64,000 nt of DNA from Streptomyces sp. NBC_00569 (GCF_036345255.1 NZ_CP107783.1:7300001-7364000), one strand, 5' to 3'; shown: positions 31,399-42,530, counted from the first letter of the stretch. Program-made: numbers and translations. Notes: a model not told the origin generated them from the sequence alone.

Positions 31399-31878
31399 AT
31401 GGACCAGCTCATGTCCGCGCTCGCCGACCCCGAACGACTGAAGCTCTACGCGCGGATCGTGCTGGACGAGCTGGAGCCCCGCGCCGAGGACTCCCCGGCC
31501 GTCCGCAAGCACCTGGGACGACTCGTCTCCACCGGGCTCGTCGAGCGACGGGCGGACGGGACGCTGCGGGCGGACCCCTCCGTGTTCCGCCGCGAGCGCC
31601 CGGCGGAGATCCATCCCGCCGTGCCGCGCCGCCTCACCGGGTTCTTCGCCCGCGGCCGCCTCACCTCGATCCCGGTCCGCGCCACCGTGCGCCACGAACT
31701 CCTCGTCCACCTCACGGACACGCTCTTCGACACCGAGCGCACCTACACCGAGGGCGAGGTCAACAGCGCGTTCCGCACCGTCCATGAGGACACCTCGGCG
31801 CTGCGCAGGTACTGCGTGAGCGACGGGCTGCTCGTACGGGAGCGCGACGGCAGCAGCTACCGCAGGGCGCACGCGTAG
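31399..31878 (+). CDS. DUF2087-domain protein with ArsR-like N-terminal segment
   Basis: The 159-residue product begins MDQLMSALADPERLKLYARI, a short helix-turn-helix-like stretch reminiscent of ArsR-type regulators (ALADPERLKLYARIVLDEL, then KHLGRLVSTGLVERRADGTL). The C-terminal half (DTLFDTERTYTEGEVNSAFR through YCVSDGLLVRERDGSSY) is the DUF2087 domain, a small winged-helix-like unit common in regulators of actinobacteria and Firmicutes. It is probably a DNA-binding regulator, though no ligand site or Cys is seen. ATG 31399 follows GGGAGGACCCC, a good ribosome binding site. It is convergent with the pentose phosphate operon and shares its terminator. The target is unknown. Confidence 0.8.
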   Translation: MDQLMSALADPERLKLYARIVLDELEPRAEDSPAVRKHLGRLVSTGLVERRADGTLRADPSVFRRERPAEIHPAVPRRLTGFFARGRLTSIPVRATVRHELLVHLTDTLFDTERTYTEGEVNSAFRTVHEDTSALRRYCVSDGLLVRERDGSSYRRAHA

Positions 31879-31914
31879 AGGCCCCGCACCAGCCAACTAC
31901 GGTGCGGGGCCTCT
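31877..31914. terminator. Bidirectional terminator between DUF2087 gene and pgl
   Basis: AGAGGCCCCGCACC (31877-31890) pairs perfectly with GGTGCGGGGCCTCT (31901-31914), with a 10-nt loop. It overlaps the last stop codon of the DUF2087 gene and closes the convergent pentose phosphate operon. Confidence 0.85.
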
Positions 31915-31942
31915 GTGTTCGGGTCGTCTCGCGTGACGGGCC

Positions 31943-32722
31943 TCAGGCGACGCGCGGTGGGTGCAGCTCGGGCGGAAGCTGCGAGGCAGCCGCCGAGTCG
32001 AGCAGCCACAGCGTGCGCGAACGGCCGTACGCGCCCGCGGCCGGCGCCTGGATCTCGCCCGCGCCGGACAGTGCGATCGCCGCGGCCTCCGCCTTGTCCT
32101 CGCCCGCCGCGAGCAGCCACACCTCACGGGCGGCCCGGATCGCCGGGAGCGTGAGCGAGATGCGGGTGGGCGGCGGCTTGGGCGCACCGTGCACACCGAC
32201 GACGGTGCGCTCGGTCTCCCGGACCGCCGGCAGCTCGGGGAACAGGGACGCGACATGCGTGTCCGGGCCGACCCCCAGCATCAGGACGTCGAACGTCGGC
32301 ACCGGACCGTGGTCCTCCGGCCCCGCGGCGGCGGCCAGTTCGGCGGCGTACACCTGTGCGGCGGCGTCCACCTCGTACGGGCCGTCCGAAGGCGGCATCG
32401 GGTGCACCCGGTCCGGGTTCAGCGGCACCGAGTCGAGGAGCGCCTCGCGCGCCTGCGTGTAGTTCCGCTCGGGGTCGCCGTCCGGCAGGAACCGCTCGTC
32501 GCCCCACCACAGGTCGAGGCGCGTCCAGTCGACCGCGTCCCGGGCGGGAGCGGCCGACAGGGCGGCCAGGAGTCCGTTGCCGTTGCGCCCGCCCGTCAGG
32601 ACGACGGACGCGTAACCGCGGGCGGCCTGGGCGTCCACGATCTTCGTGATGAGCCGGGCCGCGGCGGCCTGCGCCATCAGCTCCTTGTCGCGGTGCACCA
32701 CCAACTGGGGTGCCGTGCTCAT
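31943..32722 (-). CDS. pgl: 6-Phosphogluconolactonase
   Basis: The enzyme hydrolyses 6-phosphogluconolactone, the product of the zwf enzyme. The 259-residue product is of the DevB/Pgl type: ASVVLTGGRNGNGLLAALSA near residue 40 (phosphate-binding loop), LDLWWGDERFLPDGDPERNY near 72-92 with the conserved WxDER-like motif, then FDVLMLGVGPDTHVASLFPE near 150 with the general-base His, and the C-terminal REVWLLAAGEDKAEA. The start ATG 32722 overlaps the opcA stop (TGATG), so it is translationally coupled and is the last gene of tkt-tal-zwf-opcA-pgl on the minus strand. The catalytic loop reads GVGPDTHVASLFP where many homologues have GMGPDGHTASLFP; the His is kept. Confidence 0.95.
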   Translation of the reverse strand: MSTAPQLVVHRDKELMAQAAAARLITKIVDAQAARGYASVVLTGGRNGNGLLAALSAAPARDAVDWTRLDLWWGDERFLPDGDPERNYTQAREALLDSVPLNPDRVHPMPPSDGPYEVDAAAQVYAAELAAAAGPEDHGPVPTFDVLMLGVGPDTHVASLFPELPAVRETERTVVGVHGAPKPPPTRISLTLPAIRAAREVWLLAAGEDKAEAAAIALSGAGEIQAPAAGAYGRSRTLWLLDSAAASQLPPELHPPRVA

Positions 32723-33795
32723 CACTTGGCGGCCGCCTTCGAAGCGGACTTCTTGGCGGCGGACTTGGCGGGCGCCTTCTTGGCCGCCGCCTTCTTCGCG
32801 GGAGCGGTGGCCGGTGCGGCCGCGGAGGCCGCGGGCTCCTGCCCGTCCGTCGCCGTCGCCCGGTCCGCCGGGTCGCCGAGCCGGTCCACGCCGAACTTCA
32901 GCGCGGCCGCGTACGTGTCGTCCGGGTCGAGACGGCGCAGCTCCTCCGCGATCAGCTCGGACGTCTCGCGGCGCTTGAGGGCCACCGCGCGGTCCGGCTG
33001 GCCCTGGATCGACAGCGTGGCCAGCGATCCGTCCGGGCGGTCGAGCACGATGGCGCCGCAGTCCGTCTGCATGCGCACGGCCGTCAGGCCGGGGCCCGAC
33101 GACAGCGACCGCTTGACGGGCACGTCGAGCCGGCCCGCGAGCCACATGGCGAGCAGCTCGCAGCTCGGGTTGAACTCCTCACCCTCCACCTCCACCGAGT
33201 TGACCTTGCAGGTCACCTGGTCGAGAGCGGCGGCGAGCATGGAGCGCCACGGCGTGATCCGGGTCCACGACAGGTCCGTGTCACCGGGCGTGTAGGCGCC
33301 GGCGCGGGCCTCCAGCTCGTCGTTGGGCTGCTCCGCCGCGTACGTGTCCGTCACACGGCGCTGGGCGAGCGCGCCCAGCGGGTCCTTGGCCGGATCGAGC
33401 GGCGCGTTCACCGGCCACCAGGCCACGACCGGGGCGTCCGGCAGGAGCAGCGGCAGGACGACCGACTGGGCGTGGTTGATGACCTCGCCGTACAGCCGCA
33501 GGACGACCGTCTCGCCGGTCCCCGCCTCCGCGCCGACCCGCACTTCGGCGTCGAGCCTCGACGTCGTGCGGTCGCGCGGCGAGCGGGAGACGCGCTTGAT
33601 GACCACGAGGGTGCGCGAGGGGTGCTCGCGGGACGCCTCGTTGGCGGCCTTCAGTGCGTCGTAAGCGTTCTCCTCGTCGGTCACGATGACGAGGGTGAGC
33701 ACCATGCCGACGGCGGGGGTGCCGATGGAGCGGCGGCCGTTCATGAGCGCCTTGTTGATCTTGCTGGACGTGGTGTCCGTGAGGTCGATCTTCAT
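32722..33795 (-). CDS. opcA: OpcA, glucose-6-phosphate dehydrogenase assembly protein
   Basis: OpcA is an accessory protein that activates or helps assemble glucose-6-phosphate dehydrogenase in cyanobacteria and actinobacteria. The 357-residue product starts MKIDLTDTTSSKINKALMNG and contains the typical blocks GMVLTLVIVTDEENAYDALK, LPLLLPDAPVVAWWPVNAPL near residue 115, and WTRITPWRSMLAAALDQVTC near 180. The last 35 residues are a Lys/Ala-rich tail (AKKAAAKKAPAKSAAKK and similar), unrelated to the core and like tails found on DNA-binding proteins. The start overlaps the zwf stop by ATGA (33792-33795) and the stop overlaps the pgl start, so it is tightly coupled to both neighbours, consistent with a complex between OpcA and the dehydrogenase. 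Confidence 0.95.
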   Translation of the reverse strand: MKIDLTDTTSSKINKALMNGRRSIGTPAVGMVLTLVIVTDEENAYDALKAANEASREHPSRTLVVIKRVSRSPRDRTTSRLDAEVRVGAEAGTGETVVLRLYGEVINHAQSVVLPLLLPDAPVVAWWPVNAPLDPAKDPLGALAQRRVTDTYAAEQPNDELEARAGAYTPGDTDLSWTRITPWRSMLAAALDQVTCKVNSVEVEGEEFNPSCELLAMWLAGRLDVPVKRSLSSGPGLTAVRMQTDCGAIVLDRPDGSLATLSIQGQPDRAVALKRRETSELIAEELRRLDPDDTYAAALKFGVDRLGDPADRATATDGQEPAASAAAPATAPAKKAAAKKAPAKSAAKKSASKAAAK

Positions 33796-35324
33796 GGCCG
33801 GCGCCAGCTCCGTCCGTCTCGTGCGAGCATCTCGTCCGCCTCGGCGGGCCCCCACGTGCCGGCCGGGTACTGGGCCGGCTTGCCGTGCTTGTCCCAGTAC
33901 TTCTCGATCGGGTCGAGGATGTTCCAGGACAGCTCGACCTCCTCCGTGCGCGGGAAGAGGTTCGAGTCGCCGAGCAGGACGTCCAGGATCAGCCGCTCGT
34001 ACGCCTCCGGGCTGGACTCGGTGAAGGACTCGCCGTACGCGAAGTCCATCGACACGTCCCGGATCTCCATGGAGGTGCCGGGCACCTTGGAGCCGAAGCG
34101 GACCGTGATGCCCTCGTCCGGCTGGACGCGGATGACGATCGCGTTCTGGCCGAGCTCCTCCGTCGCCGTGTGGTCGAAGGGGGAGTGGGGCGCGCGCTGG
34201 AAGACGACGGCGATCTCGGTGACGCGGCGGCCGAGACGCTTGCCGGTGCGCAGATAGAAGGGGACGCCCGCCCAGCGGCGGTTGTCGACCGACAGCTTGA
34301 TGGCCGCGTAGGTGTCGGTCTTCGACTTGGGGTCGATGCCGTCTTCCTGGAGGTAGCCGACGGCCTTCTCGCCGCCCTGCCACCCGGCCGCGTACTGGCC
34401 GCGGACCGTGTGATCGCCGAGCTCCTTGGGGAGCCGGACCGCGCCGAGCACCTTGGCCTTCTCGGCGACGAGCGCGTCCGCGTCGAAGGAGGCGGGTTCC
34501 TCCATGGCGGTGAGGGCCATGAGCTGGAGGAGGTGGTTCTGGATGACGTCACGGGCGGCGCCGATGCCGTCGTAGTAGCCGGCGCGGCCGCCGATGCCGA
34601 TGTCCTCGGCCATCGTGATCTGCACGTGGTCGACGTACGACCGGTTCCAGATCGGCTCGAAGAGGGTGTTGGCGAAGCGCAGGGCCAGGATGTTCTGGAC
34701 GGTCTCCTTGCCGAGGTAGTGGTCGATCCGGAACACCTGGTCCGGGGCGAACACCTCGTGCACGATCGCGTTCAGCTCCTTGGCCGACTCGAGGTCGTGG
34801 CCGAACGGCTTCTCGATGACCGCGCGGCGCCACGAACCCTCGGGCGCGTCCGCGAGGCCGTGCTTCTTCAGCTGCTGCACGACCTGCGGGAAGAACTTGG
34901 GGGGCACGGAGAGGTAGAAGGCGAAGTTGCCGCCCGTCCCCTGCGCCTTGTCGAGCTCCTGCATCGTCGACTTCAGGCGCTCGAAGGCGTCGTCGTCGTC
35001 GAAGTTGCCCTGGACGAAGCGCATGCCCTGGACGAGCTGCTGCCAGACCTCCTCGCGGAACGGCGTACGCGCGTGTTCCTTGACTGCGTCGTGCACCTCC
35101 TGCGCGAAGTCCTCGTCCTCCCATTCGCGTCGGGCGAAGCCGATCAGTGAGAAGCCCGGCGGAAGCAGACCCCGGTTGGCGAGGTCATAAACGGCGGGCA
35201 TCAGCTTTTTACGGGACAAATCGCCCGTGACACCGAAGATGACCAGGCCCGACGGCCCCGCGATACGCGGGAGCCGTCGGTCTGCGGCGTCACGGAGCGG
35301 GTTCGCTCCATGAACTGGGGTCAA
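33792..35324 (-). CDS. zwf: Glucose-6-phosphate 1-dehydrogenase
   Basis: The enzyme catalyses the first, NADPH-producing step of the oxidative pentose phosphate pathway. The 510-residue product has the nucleotide motif LVIFGVTGDLSRKKLMPAVY near residues 27-46, the active-site block VFRIDHYLGKETVQNILALR near 200-219 with the catalytic His/Lys, IGIGGRAGYYDGIGAARDVI near 255, and PFYLRTGKRLGRRVTEIAVV near 360. I choose TTG 35324 (LTPVHGANPLRDAADRR): GGAGGG is 8 nt upstream on the minus strand, overlapping the end of tal, whereas longer readings run into tal in another frame. It follows tal by 4 bp and is followed by opcA with an ATGA overlap. Confidence 0.96.
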   Translation of the reverse strand: MTPVHGANPLRDAADRRLPRIAGPSGLVIFGVTGDLSRKKLMPAVYDLANRGLLPPGFSLIGFARREWEDEDFAQEVHDAVKEHARTPFREEVWQQLVQGMRFVQGNFDDDDAFERLKSTMQELDKAQGTGGNFAFYLSVPPKFFPQVVQQLKKHGLADAPEGSWRRAVIEKPFGHDLESAKELNAIVHEVFAPDQVFRIDHYLGKETVQNILALRFANTLFEPIWNRSYVDHVQITMAEDIGIGGRAGYYDGIGAARDVIQNHLLQLMALTAMEEPASFDADALVAEKAKVLGAVRLPKELGDHTVRGQYAAGWQGGEKAVGYLQEDGIDPKSKTDTYAAIKLSVDNRRWAGVPFYLRTGKRLGRRVTEIAVVFQRAPHSPFDHTATEELGQNAIVIRVQPDEGITVRFGSKVPGTSMEIRDVSMDFAYGESFTESSPEAYERLILDVLLGDSNLFPRTEEVELSWNILDPIEKYWDKHGKPAQYPAGTWGPAEADEMLARDGRSWRRP

Positions 35325-35328
35325 GATC

Positions 35329-36447
35329 TCAGCCCTCCGAAGGGGCGAGGCGCTGGAGCTCCGCCTCGGTCGACTTGAGCAGGTCGTTCCAGGACGCCTC
35401 GAACTTGTCGACGCCCTCGTCCTCGAGCACCTGCACGACGTCGTCGTACGAGATGCCGAGCTTCTCGACAGCCGCGATCTCCGTGCGGGACTGGTCGTAC
35501 GTCCCGGCGATCGTGTTGCCGGTGATCTCACCGTGGTCGGCGGTCGCGTCGAGCGTGGCCTCCGGCATGGTGTTGACGGTGCCCGGCGCGACCAGGTCCA
35601 CGACGTACAGGGTGTCCTTGTACGCCGGGTCCTTCACGCCGGTCGACGCCCACAGGGGGCGCTGCTTGTTGGCCTGCGCCTTGTCGAGCGCGGCCCAGCG
35701 GTCGGAGGAGAAGACCTCCTCGAACGCCTCGTAGGCAAGACGGGCGTTGGCCAGCGCGGCCTTGCCCTTGAGGGCCTTGGCCTCGTCGGTGCCGAGGGCG
35801 TCCAGGCGCTTGTCGATCTCCGAGTCCACACGGGACACGAAGAAGGACGCCACCGAGTGGATCTTGGAGAGGTCCAGGCCCGCGGCCTTCGCCTTCTCCA
35901 GGCCCGCCAGGTACGCGTCCATGACCTCGCGGTAGCGCTCCAGCGAGAAGATCAGCGTCACGTTCACGCTGATGCCCTTGCCGATGACCTCGGTGATCGC
36001 GGGCAGGCCCGCCTTCGTCGCCGGGATCTTGATGAGCGTGTTGGGACGGTCCACGAGCCAGGCCAGCTGCTTGGCCTCGGCGACGGTGGCCGCCGTGTTG
36101 TGGGCGAGGCGCGGATCGACCTCGATCGACACGCGGCCGTCCTGGCCCTCGGTCGCGTCGAAGACCGGACGCAGGATGTCGGCGGCGTCACGGACGTCCG
36201 CCGTCGTGATCATGCGGATGGCCTCGTCGACGGTGACCTTGCGGTTGGCGAGGTCGGCGAGCTGCTGCTCGTAACCGTCACCGTGCGAGATCGCCTTCTG
36301 GAAGATCGACGGGTTGGTCGTGACGCCCACGATGTGCTGCTGGTCGATCAGCTCGGCAAGGTTGCCGGAGGTGATCCGCTTGCGCGACAGGTCGTCCAGC
36401 CAGATCGCGACGCCCTCTTCGGAGAGGCGCTTCAGTGCGTCTGTCAT
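35329..36447 (-). CDS. tal: Transaldolase
   Basis: The enzyme transfers a dihydroxyacetone unit between sugar phosphates in the non-oxidative pentose phosphate branch. The 372-residue product begins [20 protein letters not shown] and shows the actinobacterial (subfamily with about 370 residues) motifs: [20 protein letters not shown] near residue 40, [13 protein letters not shown] near 108, the Schiff-base Lys in [16 protein letters not shown] near 140, and [20 protein letters not shown] near 162. The start ATG 36447 is chosen from the family beginning; a longer reading to 36618 enters the tkt gene. It lies 34 bp after tkt and 4 bp before zwf. Confidence 0.97.
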   Translation of the reverse strand: MTDALKRLSEEGVAIWLDDLSRKRITSGNLAELIDQQHIVGVTTNPSIFQKAISHGDGYEQQLADLANRKVTVDEAIRMITTADVRDAADILRPVFDATEGQDGRVSIEVDPRLAHNTAATVAEAKQLAWLVDRPNTLIKIPATKAGLPAITEVIGKGISVNVTLIFSLERYREVMDAYLAGLEKAKAAGLDLSKIHSVASFFVSRVDSEIDKRLDALGTDEAKALKGKAALANARLAYEAFEEVFSSDRWAALDKAQANKQRPLWASTGVKDPAYKDTLYVVDLVAPGTVNTMPEATLDATADHGEITGNTIAGTYDQSRTEIAAVEKLGISYDDVVQVLEDEGVDKFEASWNDLLKSTEAELQRLAPSEG

Positions 36448-36481
36448 GGAAAATGCATCTCCTACGTGTCGTATATGAGCG

Positions 36482-38569
<2,088 letters not shown>

Positions 38570-38887
38570 CCTGGGTCAGGGCTCCTCTCCACATGTCGAA
38601 TGCCGGTGATGATGGGCTCACCGGCTGTTGTCGAGCCTACCCCTGCGAGTACTCGCATTTTTTCGACTCAATCCAGACTGCCGGGCCGGGCCCGAATCCG
38701 CCTCCTGACAGGCCTCCGCGCCGCTCGACAGGTGAATGCGCGACCGCTCATCTGGGGTGCTCCGAAACACGAACCGACCCCCACGAAGAGCCAGGTATAG
38801 GCAACGTCTACAGTGGCGTGGTACGCGCGAGCCTTTACCGGGACTTCACATCCGGGGGCTTGCTGGGAGTCTCTGTCAGGGGTGTGC
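38570..38887. other. Divergent tkt-ctaB control region with 14-bp palindrome
   Basis: No gene is seen in this 318-bp interval. The main feature is a perfect palindrome TGCGAGTACTCGCA at 38644-38657, followed on the plus strand by TTTTTTCGACTC, an unusually T-rich run for this DNA. It could be an operator serving one or both divergent genes or a short terminator-like hairpin. The ctaB-proximal end has CTTTACCGGGACTTCAC and a strong AGGGG ribosome binding site. Confidence 0.5.
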
Positions 38888-39835
38888 GTGACGGCCGTCG
38901 AATCCCGTCCAGCGGGGCAACTCGGGACGAGCATCAGCCCGAGCCAACGGCCGTTCGGGGCCCGGGTCAAGGCATTCGTGGCGCTGACCAAGCCGCGGAT
39001 CATCGAACTGCTGCTGATCACCACGGTTCCGGTCATGTTCCTCGCGCAGCAGGGTGTGCCCGACCTGAAGCTGGTGTTCCTCACCTGCCTCGGCGGCTAC
39101 CTCTCCGCGGGCGGCGCCAACGCGCTGAACATGTACATCGACCGTGACATCGACGCGCTCATGGAGCGCACGTCGCAGCGTCCACTGGTCACCGGAATGG
39201 TCAGCCCCCGGGAGTGTCTCGCCTTCGGCATCGCCCTCGCGGTCATCTCCACGCTGCTGTTCGGGCTGACCGTCAACTGGCTGTCCGCCTGGCTCTCGCT
39301 CGGTGCGCTCCTCTTCTACGTGGTCGTCTACACGATGATCCTGAAGCGCCGCACCTCGCAGAACATCGTCTGGGGCGGCATCGCCGGCTGCCTGCCGGTC
39401 CTCATCGGCTGGTCCGCGGTCACGAACTCGATGTCGTGGGCCCCGGTCATCCTCTTCCTCGTCATGTTCTTCTGGACGCCGCCGCACTACTGGCCGCTCT
39501 CCATGAAGGTCAAGGACGACTACGCGCGCGTCGGCGTGCCGATGCTGCCGGTCATCGCCTCCAACAAGGTGGTCGCGAAGCAGATCGTCATCTACAGCTG
39601 GGTGATGGTCGCCGTCTCCCTGCTCCTGACGCCGCTCGGCTACACCGGCTGGTTCTACACGGCGGTCGCCCTGCTGGCCGGCGGGTTCTGGCTGTGGGAG
39701 GCGCACGGGCTGCAGAACCGCGCCAACGCCGAGGTGGCGGGCGCGAAGCTCAAGGAGATGCGGCTGTTCCACTGGTCGATCACCTACGTCTCGATCCTCT
39801 TCGTGGCGGTCGCGGTGGACCCCTTCCTGCGCTGA
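38888..39835 (+). CDS. ctaB: Heme O synthase (protoheme IX farnesyltransferase)
   Basis: CtaB adds the farnesyl chain to protoheme to make heme O, the precursor of heme A for cytochrome aa3. The 315-residue product is a UbiA-family membrane protein with about nine membrane segments, the prenyl-diphosphate motif [20 protein letters not shown] near residue 75-94, and the second Asp-rich region [17 protein letters not shown] near 205. GTG 38888 ([10 protein letters not shown]) is chosen because AGGGG lies 6 nt upstream; GTG 38882 is a near alternative. It is divergent from tkt and followed by a long hairpin; ctaA, the next enzyme of the pathway, lies 2.7 kb away on the other strand. Confidence 0.96.
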   Translation: MTAVESRPAGQLGTSISPSQRPFGARVKAFVALTKPRIIELLLITTVPVMFLAQQGVPDLKLVFLTCLGGYLSAGGANALNMYIDRDIDALMERTSQRPLVTGMVSPRECLAFGIALAVISTLLFGLTVNWLSAWLSLGALLFYVVVYTMILKRRTSQNIVWGGIAGCLPVLIGWSAVTNSMSWAPVILFLVMFFWTPPHYWPLSMKVKDDYARVGVPMLPVIASNKVVAKQIVIYSWVMVAVSLLLTPLGYTGWFYTAVALLAGGFWLWEAHGLQNRANAEVAGAKLKEMRLFHWSITYVSILFVAVAVDPFLR

Positions 39836-39854
39836 CCCACCCGGGAGTCTTTCC

Positions 39855-39896
39855 GACGGGCGGGGGGAGTGGCCAAGGCCACGCCCCCCGCCCGTC
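39855..39896 (+). terminator. Long hairpin after ctaB
   Basis: A perfect 20-bp stem (39855-39874 with 39877-39896) with a 2-nt loop begins 19 bp after ctaB. It ends 35 bp before the next start codon, so it separates ctaB from the following gene. Confidence 0.85.
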
Positions 39897-39930
39897 GCCA
39901 GTTGATCTACCTCTCAGTAGCATCCTGTCC

Positions 39931-40278
39931 ATGGCAGAGACTCAAGCGGTTGACGATCCGAAGCAGGCGGCGAAGGACGAGCGCAGGGCCGCCCGGCTCG
40001 CCCGGGAGATCGGGACGTTCGCCAAGCGGCACGGCGGCGCCGAGGGGCAGCTCGCGTACCTCGGGGAGCGCGGCACGCGCATCGCGCTCGTCGGCGAGGA
40101 CGGCGGCTGGGGCAACCTCGTGGCACCTTCCGACGCCATCGCCCGCAAGGCCGTGGAGAAGGCCGGGATCACCGTCCGCGAGGACTTCGACGGCGAAATG
40201 GCCGCCAAGGTGAAGACCGGACCGTACGAGTGGACCCGTATGGCGGGCATCCAGGTCGGCGGCCCGAGCAACAAGTAG
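39931..40278 (+). CDS. Conserved hypothetical protein, 115 residues
   Basis: I do not recognise a named family. The product begins MAETQAVDDPKQAAKDERRA with a charged, helical N-terminal third (REIGTFAKRHGG), followed by a compact mixed region with strands TRIALVGEDGGWGNLVAP and ITVREDFDGEMAAKV and the end YEWTRMAGIQVGG. There is no signal peptide, membrane segment or Cys. The coding bias is typical for the genome and the reading frame is well defined between two hairpins, so it is very likely a real gene. ATG 39931 has only a weak AGTAGCA upstream. It lies between ctaB and the amidohydrolase gene in the cytochrome-oxidase-cofactor region, which gives no firm clue to its job. Confidence 0.75.
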   Translation: MAETQAVDDPKQAAKDERRAARLAREIGTFAKRHGGAEGQLAYLGERGTRIALVGEDGGWGNLVAPSDAIARKAVEKAGITVREDFDGEMAAKVKTGPYEWTRMAGIQVGGPSNK

Positions 40279-40289
40279 CGGCCGTCCAA

Positions 40290-40322
40290 TGCGTCAGGTG
40301 TACGAGACCAACACCTGACGCA
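40290..40322 (+). terminator. Hairpin after the 115-residue hypothetical gene
   Basis: TGCGTCAGGTGT (40290-40301) pairs with ACACCTGACGCA (40311-40322), a perfect 12-bp stem with a 9-nt loop, followed by GGTTTCAC. Confidence 0.8.
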
Positions 40323-40372
40323 GGTTTCACCCGTTAGGACCGTAGAAGCACGGTCCATCTACGGGAGCCCGG

Positions 40373-41503
40373 ATGATCGATACGCCATCCCTCGTGGACC
40401 AGTACTGCCACGGGGTACTGCGCACGGAACTCGGCCTCGGCACGTTCGAGGCCCATCTCGGCCGGGGCGACCGCCCGCCCGCCCCCGGCACGACCTTCTT
40501 CGACACCCAGACCGGCTTCGCCGTACGCCGCTGGTGTCCGCCGCTGCTCGGCCTCGAACCGCACTGCCCACCCGCCCGCTACCTCGCGCGCCGCCGCGAG
40601 CTGGGCGTCCTGGAGTCGGGCCGCAGACTGTTGCGGGGCAGCGGCATCACCACGTACCTGGTCGACACGGGACTGCCGGGCGACCTCACCGGGCCGCACG
40701 AGATGGCCTCGGCCGGCGACGCGGACGCGCACGAGATCGTCCGCCTCGAACTCCTCGCCGAGCAGGTCGCCGACACCTCGGGCACCGTCGAGTCGTTCCT
40801 CGCCAATCTCGCCGAGTCCGTGCACGGCGCCGCCGCGAACGCCGTCGCGTTCACCTCCGTGGCCGGCGTACGGCACGCCCTCGCGCTCGCGCCACAGCCG
40901 CCGGGACCCGGCGAAGTAAGGGGAGCCGCGGCGCGCTGGCTCGCCGCCCGCCGCGTCGGCGGACCCCTCACCGACCCCGTGCTCCTGCGCCACCTTCTGT
41001 GGATCGCGGTGGCCTCGGGCCGGCCGCTGCAACTCCACGCGGGCCTGGGCGAACCCGGCCTGCGCCTCGACCGCACCGACCCGGTCCTGCTCACCGACTT
41101 CGCCCGCGCCACGGCGGGACTCGGCACGGATCTGATCCTGCTGCACGGCTACCCGTACCACCGGCACGCGGCGCACCTCGCCGGAATCTTCCCGCACGTG
41201 TACGCGGACCTCGGCCCGGCGCTCGCCCGTACCGGGGCCCGTGCGGCGGCCGTGCTCGCGGAGATCCTCGAACTCGCCCCGTTCGGCAAGCTGCTGTTCT
41301 CCAGTGGGGCGCACGGCCTGCCGGAGCTGCATGTGGTGGGGGCGCGGCTGTTCCGCGAGGCGCTCGGGCAGGTGCTCGGCGGCTGGGTCGCGGAGGGCGC
41401 GTGGTCGCTCGCGGACGCGCAGCGGGTCGCCGGGATGATCGGCTCGGTGACGGCCCACCGGGTCTACGGCCTCAGCGGCACGGGCGCCGCGCGAAGCGGC
41501 TGA
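40373..41503 (+). CDS. Amidohydrolase-family protein, FluG-like
   Basis: The 376-residue product resembles the amidohydrolase-2/FluG N-terminal type: SLVDQYCHGVL near residue 6 (a degenerate metal-site start, with one His), GRRLLRGSGITTYLVDTG near 85, the barrel strands RPLQLHAGLGEPGLRLDRTD near 220 with a conserved His, DLILLHGYPYHRHAAHLAGI near 260, the strand HVYADLGPAL near 285, and KLLFSSGAHGLPELHVVGAR near 308 with the position of the last metal-site Asp replaced by the SGAH segment. This suggests a TIM-barrel hydrolase fold that may have changed its metal use. Substrate unknown. ATG 40373 follows GGGAGCCCGG. It is convergent with ctaA, ending 22 bp from it. Confidence 0.75.
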   Translation: MIDTPSLVDQYCHGVLRTELGLGTFEAHLGRGDRPPAPGTTFFDTQTGFAVRRWCPPLLGLEPHCPPARYLARRRELGVLESGRRLLRGSGITTYLVDTGLPGDLTGPHEMASAGDADAHEIVRLELLAEQVADTSGTVESFLANLAESVHGAAANAVAFTSVAGVRHALALAPQPPGPGEVRGAAARWLAARRVGGPLTDPVLLRHLLWIAVASGRPLQLHAGLGEPGLRLDRTDPVLLTDFARATAGLGTDLILLHGYPYHRHAAHLAGIFPHVYADLGPALARTGARAAAVLAEILELAPFGKLLFSSGAHGLPELHVVGARLFREALGQVLGGWVAEGAWSLADAQRVAGMIGSVTAHRVYGLSGTGAARSG

Positions 41504-41525
41504 CCCGGGCCACGGGCTGTTCGGC

Positions 41526-42530
41526 TCAGACGCTGGAGAGGGCCGGGTCCGCCTGGGCCGGGACCTCCGCCGTGCCCAGCGGGCGCTCCCGCAGCGACAG
41601 CAGGACCCGCAGGACCGCGATCCACACCAGGGCCGAGCCCAGCATGTGCAGGCCGACGAGGATCTCGGGCAGGTCGGTGAAGTACTGGACGTAGCCGATG
41701 ACGCCCTGCGCGAGCAGCACGAGGAACAGGTCGCGGGTGCGGTGCAGGGGGCCCTTGGGGGCGTCGACCGCCTTGAGGACGAACCACAGGGCGAATGTCA
41801 GCGTCACCACGATCCATGCCAGGACCGCGTGTGCCTTGCTGATGGTCTCCCAGTCGAGCGGCATGCGCGCCACGTCGCTGGAGTCGCCCGCGTGCGGGCC
41901 CGAGCCCGTCACCACCGTGCCGACCATGATCAGTGCCACCGTGGCCGCCGTCAGGATCCAGACGAGCTGCCGTACCGCCTTGCCGACGAGCGGACGAGGC
42001 TCGGCGTCACCCTCACGGGTGCGCTGCCACATCACCGTGGCGACCGCGATCAGCGCGGTGGACAGCAGGAAGTGGGCCGCGACCGTGTACGGGTTGAGGC
42101 CGACGAGGACGACGATGCCGCCGAGGACGGCATTGCCCATGACGAGCCAGAACTGGGTCCAGCCGAGCCGGGTCAGGCCGCGCCGCCACGGCTTCTGCGA
42201 ACGGGCGGCGATGATCGCCCAGCCGACCGCGGCGCACAGGACGTACGTCAGCATGCGGTTGCCGAACTCGATGGCTCCGTGGAAGCCCATCTCGCTCGTC
42301 GCGGTGAGGGACTGGTCGGTGCACTTGGGCCACGTCGGGCAGCCGAGGCCAGAGCCGGTCAGGCGCACCGCGCCGCCGGTGGCCACGATGACCACCGTCA
42401 TGACGACGGCGGAGAGCGCGGCGCGCCGGACTGTCCGCTGAGCGGGGGTCCAGCGTTCGGCGATGAAGGCGAGCGGGTTGCGCACGGCTTGGGCGGCGTC
42501 GGCCGGGGTCACGTTTGGCACGGAGCCCAT
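41526..42530 (-). CDS. ctaA: Heme A synthase
   Basis: CtaA oxidises the heme O methyl group to make heme A. The 334-residue product has eight membrane segments in two similar halves with the four heme-ligand His: GFHGAIEFGNRMLTYV near residue 85, VAAHFLLSTALIAVATV near 155, SKAHAVLAWIVVTL near 240, and LVGLHMLGSALVWIAVL near 300. The extracytoplasmic loop has the paired Cys in GSGLGCPTWPKCTDQ near residue 60, typical of the Bacillus/actinobacterial type. ATG 42530 (MGSVPNVTPADA) is chosen; a more distant start at 42602 would add a basic extension. It is isolated from ctaB on the opposite strand, convergent with the amidohydrolase gene, and follows an ABC exporter pair. Confidence 0.95.
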   Translation of the reverse strand: MGSVPNVTPADAAQAVRNPLAFIAERWTPAQRTVRRAALSAVVMTVVIVATGGAVRLTGSGLGCPTWPKCTDQSLTATSEMGFHGAIEFGNRMLTYVLCAAVGWAIIAARSQKPWRRGLTRLGWTQFWLVMGNAVLGGIVVLVGLNPYTVAAHFLLSTALIAVATVMWQRTREGDAEPRPLVGKAVRQLVWILTAATVALIMVGTVVTGSGPHAGDSSDVARMPLDWETISKAHAVLAWIVVTLTFALWFVLKAVDAPKGPLHRTRDLFLVLLAQGVIGYVQYFTDLPEILVGLHMLGSALVWIAVLRVLLSLRERPLGTAEVPAQADPALSSV

